Assembly: GCF_900111395.1 (NCBI RefSeq)
Contig: NZ_FOHV01000003.1
Coordinates: 162,217-226,216, forward strand
From: Thorsellia anophelis DSM 18579
Lineage (GTDB): Bacteria > Pseudomonadota > Gammaproteobacteria > Enterobacterales > Thorselliaceae
DNA length: 64,000 nucleotides
Direction: 5' to 3'
Part shown: piece by piece, positions 11,066 through 21,332 of the stretch
Layout of the letters: each line of letters starts with the position of its first letter
Position numbering within the stretch: the first letter of the stretch is position 1
Translations under genes and position numbers: made by a program
Notes under the pieces: generated by a model
Database searches by the model: none
What the model saw: only the letters and a program-made list of their open reading frames with translations
What the model was told of the DNA's origin: nothing

Positions 11066-11770
11066 TTAGAAAGGTGATACATTTAAGAAGAAGCGTTGTA
11101 ACCACCCCATGGTTTGGGCTTCATTAATATAACCATCACCAAAATACTCAATTCTTGCATCTGCCACTTGAGTTGAATTAACCGCATTTGCACCAGAAAT
11201 AGTTCTTGGATTGACTACACCAGAGAATCGAATAAACTCTGTTCCTTGATTGATAGCAATTTGTTTTTCACCAACAACCATCAAATTACCATTTGGCAGA
11301 ACCTGGTCTACAACCACTGTAATCGTACCATTAAAACGATTATTAGCATTTGCACCACCCTTTCCACCAAAATCACTTTCACCATCCATATCGAAGTCTA
11401 CTCGTGCGTTACCAAATAATCCTTCTAACAATCTAGGTGTCGTTGCTGCAGTAAAATTTGCTGACCCATTTCTTGAAGCATTAGCAGAAGAATTTTTACT
11501 TGCACTAACGTTTTCTTGTAAATTAATTGTAAGAGTATCACCTATATTCCGAGGCCTTGCATCTTCAAACAGAGGTTGATAACCATAATTCATTGGCATA
11601 GCTGTTTGGAAAATAGAGCCATTTGGTGAAGGTGCAGGTGCAGGTAAAGGCGCAGCCGTTGTAGGTCGTTCAACTAATGATTTTCTTGGTATTTGAGCAC
11701 AAGCACTGAGCAGCATAGCAGCAGTGCTTATTATCAAAAGTGTTAACTTATTACGTGTAATATTATTCAT
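11066..11770 (-). CDS. flgH: Flagellar L-ring lipoprotein FlgH
   Basis: FlgH forms the outer-membrane L ring. The 234-residue precursor has a lipoprotein signal ending in the lipobox LSAC, with C24 as the predicted acylated cysteine. After a proline- and alanine-rich linker come the family motifs [36 protein letters not shown] and [10 protein letters not shown], and the end [21 protein letters not shown] matches enteric FlgH. It lies between flgG and flgI in the same orientation. Confidence 0.96.
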   Translation of the reverse strand: MNNITRNKLTLLIISTAAMLLSACAQIPRKSLVERPTTAAPLPAPAPSPNGSIFQTAMPMNYGYQPLFEDARPRNIGDTLTINLQENVSASKNSSANASRNGSANFTAATTPRLLEGLFGNARVDFDMDGESDFGGKGGANANNRFNGTITVVVDQVLPNGNLMVVGEKQIAINQGTEFIRFSGVVNPRTISGANAVNSTQVADARIEYFGDGYINEAQTMGWLQRFFLNVSPF

Positions 11771-11813
11771 CTTGTTTCTTAAGTTGATAACTATTAAGAG
11801 CTAACTAAACAGC

Positions 11814-12599
11814 TTAAAGTTGAGTTAATCTGGCTAACATTTGATCGGATGTAGAAACAGCTTTACTATTAATCTCATAAGCACGTTGAGTTTGAATCAT
11901 CGTCACTAATTCTTCAGCCACATTAACATTTGAAGTTTCAACATATCCTTGATATAGGACACCTGCGCCATTAAGGCCAGGAGCAGATTCATTCGGAGCA
12001 CCAGAACTTGCTGTTTCTAAATACAAATTTTCACCAATACTTTCAAGACCTGTTTCACTTACAAATGTAGTTAAAGTAATTTGTCCAACTTGCTGCGGTT
12101 GTGCTTGCCCTGCAAGACTAACCGACACTGTACCATCACGCCCTACAGTAATACTAATTGCATCATCAGGGATAGTGATAGCTGGCTGAATTGGAAAACC
12201 ACTAGCTGTTACCAATTGACCACTTTGTCCATCTTTTTGAAATGCACCATCGCGGGTATAAGCAATCGTGCCATCTGGCATTTGGACAGAGAAGAAACCT
12301 TTACCACTTATGGCGACATCTTTAGAATTTTCAGTTAATGAAAGGTTACCTTGTGTATGGATTCTCTGAGTAGCAACAGGGCGAGTACCTGTACCGATTT
12401 GCAATCCAGATGGAATAGTTGTTTGTTCTGAAGATTGTGCGCCTGGTTGACGAATAGTTTGGTAAAGAAGATCTTCAAAAACAGCCCGTTGATGCTTGTA
12501 GCCATTTGTGCTGACGTTTGCGAGGTTATTCGCAATCACGTCCATATTCATTTGCTGTGCATTAAGTCCTGTTTTTGCAATCCAAAGGGATTTCATCAT
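11814..12599 (-). CDS. flgG: Flagellar distal rod protein FlgG
   Basis: FlgG forms the distal rod. I choose the ATG at 12599 (or the adjacent one at 12596) because an AGAGGA ribosome site lies 9 bases upstream; a longer frame would need a TTG start without such a site. The resulting 261 residues match the 260 of E. coli FlgG and begin [16 protein letters not shown]. Conserved features include [38 protein letters not shown] and the C-terminal [20 protein letters not shown]. It lies between flgF and flgH in one operon. Confidence 0.96.
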   Translation of the reverse strand: MMKSLWIAKTGLNAQQMNMDVIANNLANVSTNGYKHQRAVFEDLLYQTIRQPGAQSSEQTTIPSGLQIGTGTRPVATQRIHTQGNLSLTENSKDVAISGKGFFSVQMPDGTIAYTRDGAFQKDGQSGQLVTASGFPIQPAITIPDDAISITVGRDGTVSVSLAGQAQPQQVGQITLTTFVSETGLESIGENLYLETASSGAPNESAPGLNGAGVLYQGYVETSNVNVAEELVTMIQTQRAYEINSKAVSTSDQMLARLTQL

Positions 12600-12670
12600 A
12601 ATTCTTATTCCTCTAATATGTACCAATTATTTTTTGGTTTATAATTCAGTTTAGCGACTTTTTAAACTTA

Positions 12671-13420
12671 TTAGCCTGTAAAATTCAGTAGTTGATTTGC
12701 TCGTTGTTCATTTTCATTAACACTAGTAATGACTTTCATTTGTAATTCAAATCGCCTTTGGTGATTAATCATTTCGACCATTGCATCCGTCGCTTTAACA
12801 TTACTCATTTCTAATACACCTGAGAACATTCTTACTTCTGCATTATTAGGTAACACATTACCTAATCCTGAATTTGGATTGGGTCTAAACAGGCCATCAT
12901 CACTTCTAACCATTTGATCATTAGTTGCTTGAACTTTTTTTAGAACCCCAATTGGTGCAATGGTATTAGGTGACCCACCAGCGTCTAGCGAAGAAATTGT
13001 ACCATCTGCTGCAATTGAAAGCTGTGCATTAGGCGGGACTTCAATCGGTCCACCATCACCTAACACTAAATTATCATTTATCATTAACTGATTATTTTCA
13101 TTAATAACAATACGTCCATTACGAGTATATGCTTCACCTGAAGGAGTCTGCACTGCTAGATAACCGTCTTCTTCAACCGCGACATCTAACGCATTTCCTG
13201 TGTAATTGAATACACCAGCAGTACCATCAAAGCCGGGAGTTGTTGCTGTTACTAATGTGCGAGTATCAATTGATTCACCAATTACAGGGACATGACGAAG
13301 GGCTGCTAATTGAGCTTTAAATCCTGGTGTCGAAATATTTGACAGATTATTAGCTGTTATTGCTTGCATTTCCATTGATTGTTTTGCGCCGCCCATAGCG
13401 GTATATATCGCTCTATCCAT
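12671..13420 (-). CDS. flgF: Flagellar proximal rod protein FlgF
   Basis: FlgF is a proximal rod subunit of the rod/hook family. It starts MDRAIYTAMGGAKQSMEMQA, with the family motif ITANNLSNISTPGFKAQL near residue 22 and the C-terminal helix VKATDAMVEMINHQRRFELQ. The length of 249 residues fits enteric FlgF. The gene follows flgE after 107 bp, a larger gap than elsewhere in the operon, which contains an inverted repeat, and it precedes flgG. Confidence 0.95.
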   Translation of the reverse strand: MDRAIYTAMGGAKQSMEMQAITANNLSNISTPGFKAQLAALRHVPVIGESIDTRTLVTATTPGFDGTAGVFNYTGNALDVAVEEDGYLAVQTPSGEAYTRNGRIVINENNQLMINDNLVLGDGGPIEVPPNAQLSIAADGTISSLDAGGSPNTIAPIGVLKKVQATNDQMVRSDDGLFRPNPNSGLGNVLPNNAEVRMFSGVLEMSNVKATDAMVEMINHQRRFELQMKVITSVNENEQRANQLLNFTG

Positions 13421-13465
13421 CTGTACAATTCACCTATTTGAAACTCATCATACTTAATTTAAACT

Positions 13466-13503
13466 TTTAAGCTAGATAGGACGTTCCCCTAGTCTAGCTT
13501 AAA
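13466..13503 (-). repeat. Inverted repeat in the flgE-flgF spacer
   Basis: TTTAAGCTAGA and its complement TCTAGCTTAAA enclose 16 bases, giving an 11-bp stem. No T tract follows on the minus strand, so it is not a classic terminator. It could slow decay from the 3' end of flgE mRNA or reduce read-through into flgF, which would suit the large amount of hook protein needed. Confidence 0.5.
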
Positions 13504-13527
13504 CAATAACAAATTATACTAAAACAA

Positions 13528-14781
13528 TTATCTCAAGTTAACTAATGTACCAAGAATCTGATCCTGAGTTTTAATTGTTTGCGCATTTGCTTGATAGTTA
13601 CGCTGAGCAACTATCATATTAACTAATTCAAGACCTTGATCGACATTTGAAGATTCAAGTGCTCCACTTGTTAGCAAGCCGAAATTACCTGTATTTGCGA
13701 TACCAATACGTGATTGTCCTGAATTACGTGTTTCAGTCCAAACGTTATTACCTTCAGGTTGTAAACCTTCAGGGTTAGCAAAGTTAGCTAAAACGATTTG
13801 AGCTAAAAGCTGGCGCTGTTGATTTGAATATAGTCCTTCAACTGTACCATCATCATTGATTTGAAAACCAACAAATTCACCTGGTGCATAACCATTTTGG
13901 AAATTATCAGAAACTGAGTTTGCCGCCAAATTTTGTTGAGTACTATTAGAAAAATCCACTTCAAAATCCGCAGAAGGTGCACCATTAAGGGCTTCATAAG
14001 TCATATTAATTAAAGGAGGGTTACTTGCTCCATCTATAGAAACAATATCACCATTTGTATCAAATACTATTGGAATACCAGGCCCTGTAGCTGAAGGTTG
14101 TATAGGTGCACCAGGAGCTGGTAAAGCCGGAATACTGCCATCTTGATAATACATATCCCAATTATTGTCTGCAGTTTTCACAAAATATAAGTTCATATTA
14201 TGTGGATTACCTAGCGAATCAAAAACAGTCGTTGATGTAACCCAATTGAAAGAATCCGAGTCCCCTGGACTGAATGGGGAATTTTTCGGAATTTGGCTAT
14301 TTGAAGTTAAATTAATTTGCATATTGGCTTTAGTAGTTGCACTAGCAGGTATAATTCCCTCAGGTATTGTAATAGGTACTGGATTTGCGCCTTGCTGAAT
14401 AGTCGGTGGTGTTCCTGCAACTGGGTAGCCAGTCAGTTTATAACCTTCAGTACTAGTAATAGAACGGTCTGGCTGTAATAAGAATTGACCATTACGTGCA
14501 TAATAAATCGTACCATTTGATGCTTCTAAACGGAAAAAACCATTGCCACTGATAGCGACATCTAGTCCACGATCTGTTGTCGTTGTACCACCACTATTAA
14601 AGTTTTGGATAACATTTGAAACCCTAACACCTACCCCAACTTTTGAGCCTGCAAACATATCTGCAAACGCCATTGACCCTGCTTTAAATCCAACAGTTGC
14701 ACTATTTGCAATATTATTACCTATTACATCAAGGTTTTGTGATGCTGCTTTTAGTCCGCTTAATGCTTGTGAAAATGCCAT
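13528..14781 (-). CDS. flgE: Flagellar hook protein FlgE
   Basis: FlgE polymerises into the flexible hook outside the cell. The 417 residues begin MAFSQALSGLKAASQNLDVI, followed by GNNIANSATVGFKAGSMAFADMF, the enteric FlgE signature. Surface domains follow (RGLDVAISGNGFFRL near residue 75, and WVTSTTVFDSLGNPHNMNLYF near 190). The C-terminal helix NVDQGLELVNMIVAQRNYQ is conserved. It is slightly longer than the E. coli protein of about 402 residues. The gene is flanked by spacers with hairpins on both sides, unlike other junctions of this operon. Confidence 0.96.
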   Translation of the reverse strand: MAFSQALSGLKAASQNLDVIGNNIANSATVGFKAGSMAFADMFAGSKVGVGVRVSNVIQNFNSGGTTTTDRGLDVAISGNGFFRLEASNGTIYYARNGQFLLQPDRSITSTEGYKLTGYPVAGTPPTIQQGANPVPITIPEGIIPASATTKANMQINLTSNSQIPKNSPFSPGDSDSFNWVTSTTVFDSLGNPHNMNLYFVKTADNNWDMYYQDGSIPALPAPGAPIQPSATGPGIPIVFDTNGDIVSIDGASNPPLINMTYEALNGAPSADFEVDFSNSTQQNLAANSVSDNFQNGYAPGEFVGFQINDDGTVEGLYSNQQRQLLAQIVLANFANPEGLQPEGNNVWTETRNSGQSRIGIANTGNFGLLTSGALESSNVDQGLELVNMIVAQRNYQANAQTIKTQDQILGTLVNLR

Positions 14782-14823
14782 AAACTACTCCTAATAATTA
14801 GAAATTAAAAGCCACCTATTCTT

Positions 14824-14869
14824 TACCATCACTTTTAGATTGGAAAAGTTTGGATAGTTTTCCATGGTA
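14824..14869 (-). repeat. Inverted repeat in the flgD-flgE spacer
   Basis: TGGAAAA and TTTTCCA at 14841-14864 pair around a 10-base loop, and TACCAT with ATGGTA extends the symmetry outward. It lies just upstream of flgE, in its mRNA leader. There is no T tract. It may be an mRNA processing or stability element; this is inference from position only. Confidence 0.4.
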
Positions 14870-14901
14870 GCTTAATTAAATTTTTATGTGTAAGACCTTT
14901 G

Positions 14902-15594
14902 TTAAAGAACTTGCCTAACTTCATTAAAGCTAACTTCGCCCAATAAACCTAAATCCAGCATGGTTTGCCCAGGGCCCCTTATCACGCCAAATACTCGCGA
15001 AGAGAATAAAGGAGTACTTTTTACTTTATCATCACCACTCGTGGCTGCTAATGTGAAGGTGTACGCTCCGTTTGGAGCAAACGAACCGTCTTCTAGTTTA
15101 CCATCCCATACGAATGAATTCATTCCTGCTGGTACATCATCAAGTTCAACAGTACCAACCACCGCTCCTGATGCATTATTAATTGTTATGACGACTTTTT
15201 CAGCTGAACTAGCTAGTTCAAACCCAATTGGTGAAGTTAATGTATTTTCTTCTTCATCCTTCCCGACAATTAATTTATTACCTGGAACTAGAACAGTTCT
15301 TCCAATCAAGTTTGTAGCACTAAGTGCCTGCCCTTCCTCTAACTGGCCAGCTAATTTTCCTGTTGACTCATTTAACCTTTCAATCCCAGTTACGGTTTGA
15401 ATCTGAGCTAACTGGCTAGTCATTTGATTATTATCCATTGGATTTGTTGGATCTTGGTTTTGCAGCTGCGCAATCAACAAAGTTAAAAACCTATTTTCTA
15501 GACTAGCAGCATCAGTACCGCTCATGTCATTTTTTTTATTATTCAAGGCTGTCGCAGCTGGGTCATAAAAAGATGTTACTGGTGGTACGGCCAT
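14902..15594 (-). CDS. flgD: Flagellar hook cap (scaffold) protein FlgD
   Basis: FlgD caps the growing hook and allows FlgE to polymerise. The N-terminal family motif is clear (ENRFLTLLIAQLQNQDPTNP, about residue 32, followed by MDNNQMTSQLAQIQTV). The middle holds a Tudor/FnIII-like beta domain with VWDGKLEDGSFAPNGAYTF (about 150-175), and the C-terminus ends GPGQTMLDLGLLGEVSFNEV. At 230 residues it matches enteric FlgD. It lies between flgC and flgE on the same strand. Confidence 0.96.
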   Translation of the reverse strand: MAVPPVTSFYDPAATALNNKKNDMSGTDAASLENRFLTLLIAQLQNQDPTNPMDNNQMTSQLAQIQTVTGIERLNESTGKLAGQLEEGQALSATNLIGRTVLVPGNKLIVGKDEEENTLTSPIGFELASSAEKVVITINNASGAVVGTVELDDVPAGMNSFVWDGKLEDGSFAPNGAYTFTLAATSGDDKVKSTPLFSSRVFGVIRGPGQTMLDLGLLGEVSFNEVRQVL

Positions 15595-15639
15595 ATACTT
15601 TCCTTTTTATATGTAATTAGCAATAAGTTAAACATCAAC

Positions 15640-16044
15640 TTATTGTCCTATTGTTAATGTCTTAAGCATCATACCTTTAACGGTATTTAACACCTCAACA
15701 TTTGCTTGATAACTTCTTGATGCTGCGATAGTATTAACCATCTCAGCCACAGGGTCTACGTTAGGCATTCTGACATATCCATTCCCATCAGCCAAAGGAT
15801 TTCCTGGTTCATAAACCATTTTGAACGGGGAAGGATCTTCAACAATTTGCTCAACCTTAACACCACCAATAGCCTGTCCTGGTTGATTATTAACTTTAAA
15901 CAACACTTGCTTAGCTCTGTATGGTTGCCCATCAGCCCCTACCGCGCTATCAGCATTAGCCATATTACTCGCAGCAACATTCAATCTTTGAGATTGAGCT
16001 CGCATTGCTGATCCAGAAATATCCATGATACTTAATAAAGACAT
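15640..16044 (-). CDS. flgC: Flagellar proximal rod protein FlgC
   Basis: FlgC is a small rod subunit. The 134 residues start [20 protein letters not shown], followed by the rod motif [15 protein letters not shown] with the phrase [10 protein letters not shown], and end with [20 protein letters not shown]. The length is that of E. coli FlgC. It begins 7 bp after the flgB stop codon, so the two are tightly coupled. Confidence 0.96.
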   Translation of the reverse strand: MSLLSIMDISGSAMRAQSQRLNVAASNMANADSAVGADGQPYRAKQVLFKVNNQPGQAIGGVKVEQIVEDPSPFKMVYEPGNPLADGNGYVRMPNVDPVAEMVNTIAASRSYQANVEVLNTVKGMMLKTLTIGQ

Positions 16045-16051
16045 AATTCAC

Positions 16052-16468
16052 CTATTGTTGGATAACAGAAAGAAGACTTTTAAGTCTCCCACCTAAAAAG
16101 GTAATACTTGCTTGATATCTAAAACTATTATCAGCAAAATTGATACGTTCTCTATCCATGTCAACAGTATTACCATCTGCCGAAGGTTGATCTGGGGTAC
16201 GATAAAGAAGATCTAAACCACCATTTGCAGGTATGATTGCTTTACCATTAATGTGTTGTTTAGAAGTAGTTGCGAGTGATATAGAGGTCGGACCGATACG
16301 TTTGCCAGACATCGCTTTTTGCAATTGAGAACTAAAGTCTATATCTCTAGCTTGATATCCTGGCGTATCGGCATTGGCGATATTAGAGGCTAAAACTTCT
16401 TGTCGTAGTCCTCTAACTTTAAGTGCTTGCTGATGAATATTCAGCGAAGCGTCTAATTTATCTAGCAT
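16052..16468 (-). CDS. flgB: Flagellar proximal rod protein FlgB
   Basis: FlgB is a rod subunit and the first gene of the flgB-flgJ operon. The 138 residues include LRQEVLASNIANADTPGYQA, DIDFSSQLQKAM and the C-terminal MDRERINFADNSFRYQASIT, all typical of FlgB. It faces the divergent flgA across a 421-bp AT-rich gap that must carry the promoters for both directions. Confidence 0.96.
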   Translation of the reverse strand: MLDKLDASLNIHQQALKVRGLRQEVLASNIANADTPGYQARDIDFSSQLQKAMSGKRIGPTSISLATTSKQHINGKAIIPANGGLDLLYRTPDQPSADGNTVDMDRERINFADNSFRYQASITFLGGRLKSLLSVIQQ

Positions 16469-16889
16469 AATACATATTCCCTAAATTAAAACAATGAATC
16501 AAGTATTGATTAGCTCGAGATAGCCCATCTCGAACAAATCTATTGCAAATCATTTCACACACCTAGATTTTCTTACAACCACTTTACAATTATAAAGCTT
16601 TATCTGCAAATAAACAAAACAATTTTACCAAAAAATGTATTTATATTGCTCAGATTAATTAAATAAAACATGAAATTAATCTATTTATTCAAGTAAGATC
16701 ACAATTTTATAATTTAAGCATGTTTTAACAGAGAGGGTAAGCTGTTTTTTGTTTCATATTGTAATAATTAAACACATAAACCACCCGCCATAATAATAAC
16801 ATTATAAATCAATATCTAAACTAAATTTAACTCTTTTCTATGTATCAAAATAGTTGCAAATTTCTCGTTTAAGTGGCACGATATAAAGC
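16469..16889. promoter_or_regulatory. Divergent flgB/flgA regulatory gap
   Basis: No gene is visible in these 421 bases. The gap should contain the class II flagellar promoters for flgBCDEFGHIJ (minus) and flgA (plus). An 8-bp palindrome, AGATTAAT and ATTAATCT spaced by 15 bases at 16652-16682, is a possible regulator site. I could not fit an FlhDC or sigma-28 site with confidence. Confidence 0.3.
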
Positions 16890-17582
16890 ATGAAAAAAAA
16901 CCTGTTTCCTCTCAATTATTGCTCTTTTTTGCTTACACTCTTAAAAATTAGCGTAATAATACATTGTTTTTTTCCCTCATTTGTTTTCGCAAATGACGAT
17001 TTTAAAATTCGAATGGATCTTTTCATCAGTGAAATGAATCCTAATTTTCAAACTAACACTGAAATTACTAATCCAGAAAAAATCCCAACTAATTGTCCAT
17101 TTCCCATATTTGCTTTTCAAAATAAACAAAGAACATGGGGAAAATTAACTCTCATTGCTAGTTGTGACGAGAAAAAGCACTATATTCCAATTTATGTTAA
17201 GGCAACTGGCAATGTGCTAGTTGCATCTGAATTAATTCAACGTGGTGCCCCCCTAAATGAAAATAATGTTGAGCTTAAAGAAGTTGAAATTAGTAACCTT
17301 TCAACTCTACCGTTAGTAGATCTCTCACAAATAAATGATTCTCAAGCATTAAGGGTAATTCAAGTCGACTCTGTCATTACGTTACCAATGCTAAAACGTG
17401 CCTGGGTAATAAAAGCAGGTGATATAGTTGAAATTAATTTTGTGGGTTCTGGTTTTTCAGCGATTAATACTGGTAAAGCATTAAATAATGGATATCTAAA
17501 TGATAAAGTTCGTGTTCGACTTGATAACAAAAGCATTGTTGAAGCTGTAGTAATAGGGCCAGGCCAAGCAAGTATCAATTGA
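16890..17582 (+). CDS. flgA: Flagellar P-ring assembly chaperone FlgA
   Basis: FlgA is a periplasmic chaperone that helps FlgI form the P ring. The 230-residue precursor has a long hydrophobic signal peptide (about residues 10-34, ending FVFAN). The C-terminal half is the SAF-type domain, seen in GNVLVASELIQRGAPLNENN and in MLKRAWVIKAGDIVEINFVG, ending in the usual VRVRLDNKSIVEAVVIGPG pattern. Its ribosome site is weak. It is divergent from flgB, as in E. coli, and precedes flgM by 116 bp. Confidence 0.93.
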   Translation: MKKNLFPLNYCSFLLTLLKISVIIHCFFPSFVFANDDFKIRMDLFISEMNPNFQTNTEITNPEKIPTNCPFPIFAFQNKQRTWGKLTLIASCDEKKHYIPIYVKATGNVLVASELIQRGAPLNENNVELKEVEISNLSTLPLVDLSQINDSQALRVIQVDSVITLPMLKRAWVIKAGDIVEINFVGSGFSAINTGKALNNGYLNDKVRVRLDNKSIVEAVVIGPGQASIN

Positions 17583-17612
17583 ACAAATTATTAGCAATTA
17601 ATAAAAAAAAAC

Positions 17613-17639
17613 TAAAGTTCTCTAATAATATGACGACAA
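17613..17639 (+). promoter_or_regulatory. Sigma-28 (FliA) promoter for flgM
   Basis: The sequence TAAAGTTC, 11 bases, GACGACAA matches the sigma-28 consensus (TAAAGTTT, 11 bases, GCCGATAA) at 7 of 8 and 6 of 8 bases with exact spacing. It lies 60 bp upstream of flgM, where enteric bacteria also have a late promoter that makes the anti-sigma factor feed back on its own synthesis. Confidence 0.65.
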
Positions 17640-17698
17640 ATTGGTTAATGAACAAGTAAAACGAAAATTAGCCCAAAATTTCACATAAGGAGTCTACA

Positions 17699-18007
17699 AT
17701 GGCCCTAGATTCAATTGACAACTCGACCATAAAATTAGCTAGTACGATTACTGCTGCTAGAGCTCATGCTCCTTCAGAAAATGACAAAGATGCAAAAAAA
17801 GTTTCAACTCCAGGTAAAAGTTCTGAATCTGCTTCCGAGGTTAAAATTTCAGGTGGTGCGCTTAGCATCAAGTCTTCAGATAATGATATAAACATTGAAA
17901 AAGTTGAACAAATAAAACTTGCAATACAAAATGGTCAATTGACTATGGATGCATCTAAAATTGCAGATGGTCTGATTGCAGATTTAAATAGTGGGTTTTC
18001 TGCTTAA
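17699..18007 (+). CDS. flgM: Anti-sigma-28 factor FlgM
   Basis: FlgM binds FliA (sigma-28) until the hook is complete and is then exported, freeing the sigma factor. The 102-residue protein is polar and probably disordered in its N-terminal half. The C-terminal half carries the sigma-binding pattern (INIEKVEQIKLAIQNGQLTM, then DASKIADGLIADLNSGF). A strong ribosome site (AAGGAG) precedes the start. It is followed by an intrinsic terminator, so flgN needs a separate promoter or read-through. Confidence 0.93.
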   Translation: MALDSIDNSTIKLASTITAARAHAPSENDKDAKKVSTPGKSSESASEVKISGGALSIKSSDNDINIEKVEQIKLAIQNGQLTMDASKIADGLIADLNSGFSA

Positions 18008-18061
18008 TTTGTTTTAAAAAAAGCCAATACTAAAAAACAAAGATTGCCCCTAAGCTTTTTT

Positions 18062-18085
18062 AAGTGCCTTAACTGGCACTTTTTC
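18062..18085 (+). terminator. Rho-independent terminator after flgM
   Basis: AAGTGCC, a six-base loop and GGCACTT are followed by a run of T interrupted once (TTTTTCTGTTTTT). It lies 55 bp after the flgM stop codon and should limit read-through into flgN. Confidence 0.8.
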
Positions 18086-18129
18086 TGTTTTTGAATACTT
18101 TATTAGTCGCAGACAGACTCTTGTTTCTT

Positions 18130-18138
18130 TGTTATACT
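18130..18138 (+). promoter_or_regulatory. Possible extended -10 promoter for flgN
   Basis: TGTTATACT resembles an extended -10 element (TGnTATAAT). It lies downstream of the flgM terminator and 37 bp before the chosen flgN start. No good -35 hexamer is found at 17 bp, which extended -10 promoters can tolerate. Evidence is limited to this motif and its position. Confidence 0.35.
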
Positions 18139-18174
18139 GTTAAAAAATTACTTATTATACACAAGGAAAATGTT

Positions 18175-18624
18175 ATGCTTGCATCCCAACTACATAAATT
18201 ATTAGATGACATATATTTTTATATGAAAAATCTAGAACCTGTACTAGAAAAAGAACAATACATTTTAAGTCAAGGCAAAATTGACGGTTCAATGCTTCAA
18301 GGTGTTACTCAACAAAAAGAAATGATGCTCGCATCAATAATTAGCTTAAATAAGCGTAGGATAGCATTACAAGAGGAAATGGGCGTTTCTGAACCATTTA
18401 ATGAACTAAATAACTATGCCATTTCAAATTTGTGGGAACATATTTCTGCGCTGAGCACTAAAATTGCCCAACAAAATATGAACAACGGTTTTTTACTCCA
18501 ATATCATATTAATTACGCGAGTGACGCACTTAGTGTGCTAGAAGCAGAAGCTGGGACTCCAGTTTATGGTCCAGATGGCCAGTCTATTTCTAAGTTAACT
18601 GGCGGTACTAAATTTGAAGTATAA
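18175..18624 (+). CDS. flgN: Flagellar export chaperone FlgN
   Basis: FlgN is the cytoplasmic chaperone for FlgK and FlgL and delivers them to the export gate. I place the start at 18175 because AAGGA lies 7 bases upstream; the longer frame from 18091 overlaps the probable promoter. The resulting 149-residue protein is mostly helical, with LHKLLDDIYFYMKNLEPVLE at the N-terminus and an NNGFLLQYHINYASDALSVL stretch near residue 100, as usual in FlgN. Sequence identity in this family is always low, but its place directly after flgM supports the call. Confidence 0.88.
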   Translation: MLASQLHKLLDDIYFYMKNLEPVLEKEQYILSQGKIDGSMLQGVTQQKEMMLASIISLNKRRIALQEEMGVSEPFNELNNYAISNLWEHISALSTKIAQQNMNNGFLLQYHINYASDALSVLEAEAGTPVYGPDGQSISKLTGGTKFEV

Positions 18625-18663
18625 CTTTTACATTTGTTTATTATTCAGAATGTTAATTTTTTA

Positions 18664-18686
18664 AATGACCTATTAAGAAGGTCATT
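18664..18686 (+). terminator. Hairpin after flgN
   Basis: AATGACCT, a seven-base loop and AGGTCATT form an 8-bp perfect stem 40 bp after flgN. The following bases (CATCTCATC) are not a T tract, so termination is uncertain. Confidence 0.4.
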
Positions 18687-18827
18687 CATCTCATCACCTC
18701 CCCTAACTATCTGAGTGAATTATTAAATTAAACGATTCCAAGATAAATCTGTTCACTCAAAATTAGCATTAGTAGCATATCCAGCATTAATATGTTTTTA
18801 CAAATAAAAAAATATCTCAATTTATTA

Positions 18828-18860
18828 TAGACGTCTAGATGTAAAAACGGCTATACTTCC
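18828..18860 (+). promoter_or_regulatory. MetJ operator and promoter of metK
   Basis: A perfect met box AGACGTCT at 18829 is followed without gap by AGATGTAA, AAACGGCT and ATACTTCC, which match the 8-bp consensus at 5, 6 and 5 positions. Tandem met boxes are how the S-adenosylmethionine-bound MetJ repressor binds. The array overlaps a promoter read as TAGACG, 18 bases, TATACT (18852-18857), so repressor binding would block RNA polymerase. Confidence 0.75.
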
Positions 18861-18911
18861 CAGTACATTAACATACTACTCAAATAAATTACTTTTAAAT
18901 GGAATATCATT

Positions 18912-20066
18912 ATGTCTAAACACCTATTTACCTCTGAATCTGTTTCAGAAGGCCATCCAGATAAAATTGCTGACCAAATTTCAGATGCAGTACTAGATGC
19001 AATATTAGCGCAAGACCCTAAAGCTCGTGTTGCTTGTGAAACCTATGTCAAAACAGGAATGGTATTAGTTGGCGGTGAAATTACCACAAATGCATGGGTT
19101 GATATTGAAGAAATTACACGTAAGACAGTTGCAAACATTGGATACAATAGCTCTGAAATGGGCTTTGATGCACACTCTTGTGCTGTGCTAAGTGCCATTG
19201 GAAAACAATCGCCTGATATCAATCAAGGAGTGGATAAATCAGACCCTTCAGAACAAGGTGCAGGTGACCAAGGCCTTATGTTTGGATATGCAACAAACGA
19301 AACAGATGTATTAATGCCAGCCCCAATTACTTACGCCCATCGCTTGGTGCAAAAGCAGGCAGAAGTAAGAAAATCTGGATTACTCAGTTGGTTACGCCCT
19401 GATGCTAAAAGTCAGATTACATTCCAATATCTAAATAATAAAATTATTGGCATTGATACTGTTGTTTTATCAACACAGCACGATGAATCAATTTCACATG
19501 CTAATTTACAAGAAGCCGTGATGGAGGAAATCATCAAACCAGTTTTACCAGCTGAATGGTTAACGGCAACAACTAAATACTTTATCAATCCAACCGGTCG
19601 TTTCGTGATTGGTGGACCAGTAGGTGATTGTGGTCTAACTGGTCGTAAGATCATTGTAGATACCTATGGGGGAGCGGCAAGACACGGTGGTGGTGCTTTT
19701 TCAGGCAAAGATCCCTCTAAAGTAGATCGTTCAGCAGCATATGCTGCCCGCTATGTTGCAAAAAATATTGTTGCTGCAGGCTTAGCTGATAGATGTGAAT
19801 TACAAATTTCATACGCAATCGGAGTTGCTGAACCAACTTCAATTATGATAGAAACTTTTGGTACGCATAAAGTATCTGAGGAAAGATTAGTAGAATTAGT
19901 TCGCGAGTTTTTCGACTTACGTCCTTATGGCTTGATAAAAATGCTTGATCTAATCAAACCCATCTACCTAGAAACAGCATCTTACGGGCATTTTGGGCGT
20001 GAACAATTCCCATGGGAAAAAACTGACAAAGCCATGCTCTTAAGAGACGCAGCTAATTTAAAATAA
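18912..20066 (+). CDS. metK: S-adenosylmethionine synthetase
   Basis: MetK makes S-adenosylmethionine from methionine and ATP in the cytoplasm. The 384 residues match E. coli MetK in length. Visible family motifs are [20 protein letters not shown] at the N-terminus, the hexapeptide GAGDQG followed by LMFGYA near 117-125, and the phosphate-binding [20 protein letters not shown] near 257. It stands alone with its own promoter, overlapped by a tandem met-box array, and is therefore expected to be repressed by MetJ when S-adenosylmethionine is plentiful. Confidence 0.98.
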   Translation: MSKHLFTSESVSEGHPDKIADQISDAVLDAILAQDPKARVACETYVKTGMVLVGGEITTNAWVDIEEITRKTVANIGYNSSEMGFDAHSCAVLSAIGKQSPDINQGVDKSDPSEQGAGDQGLMFGYATNETDVLMPAPITYAHRLVQKQAEVRKSGLLSWLRPDAKSQITFQYLNNKIIGIDTVVLSTQHDESISHANLQEAVMEEIIKPVLPAEWLTATTKYFINPTGRFVIGGPVGDCGLTGRKIIVDTYGGAARHGGGAFSGKDPSKVDRSAAYAARYVAKNIVAAGLADRCELQISYAIGVAEPTSIMIETFGTHKVSEERLVELVREFFDLRPYGLIKMLDLIKPIYLETASYGHFGREQFPWEKTDKAMLLRDAANLK

Positions 20067-20087
20067 AGCATTCTTTTTTTGATATAG

Positions 20088-20122
20088 GGTCAAATGTAGA
20101 TATTTATAAAATACATTTGACC
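20088..20122. terminator. Hairpin between convergent metK and cysB
   Basis: GGTCAAATGTA and TACATTTGACC form an 11-bp stem around 13 bases, 21 bp after the metK stop codon. It lies between two convergent genes and could serve both. A T-rich stretch (TTCTTTTTTT) lies just before rather than after the stem on the plus strand. Confidence 0.45.
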
Positions 20123-20257
20123 TCCATATTTAAATTCACTTGAGCAATCAAACGATTTTTCTAAAAAACAAAAAAACTCTCCACTTGACACTTACCTACT
20201 AATATTTCGCCATAAGCCAAGTCGTGAAGAACTGATTAAAATAGTATATTCTAAAAT

Positions 20258-21277
<1,020 letters not shown>

Positions 21278-21332
21278 TTATCCATTCACATTACCCACGT
21301 AACAATCCATGTCAAATATATAAAAGAATAAA

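Noticed and set aside
16872..16889. TGGCAC upstream of flgA as a sigma-54 promoter
   Set aside because: The GG-to-GC spacing is one base too long and the site is within a few bases of the start codon, so no room is left for a transcription start.
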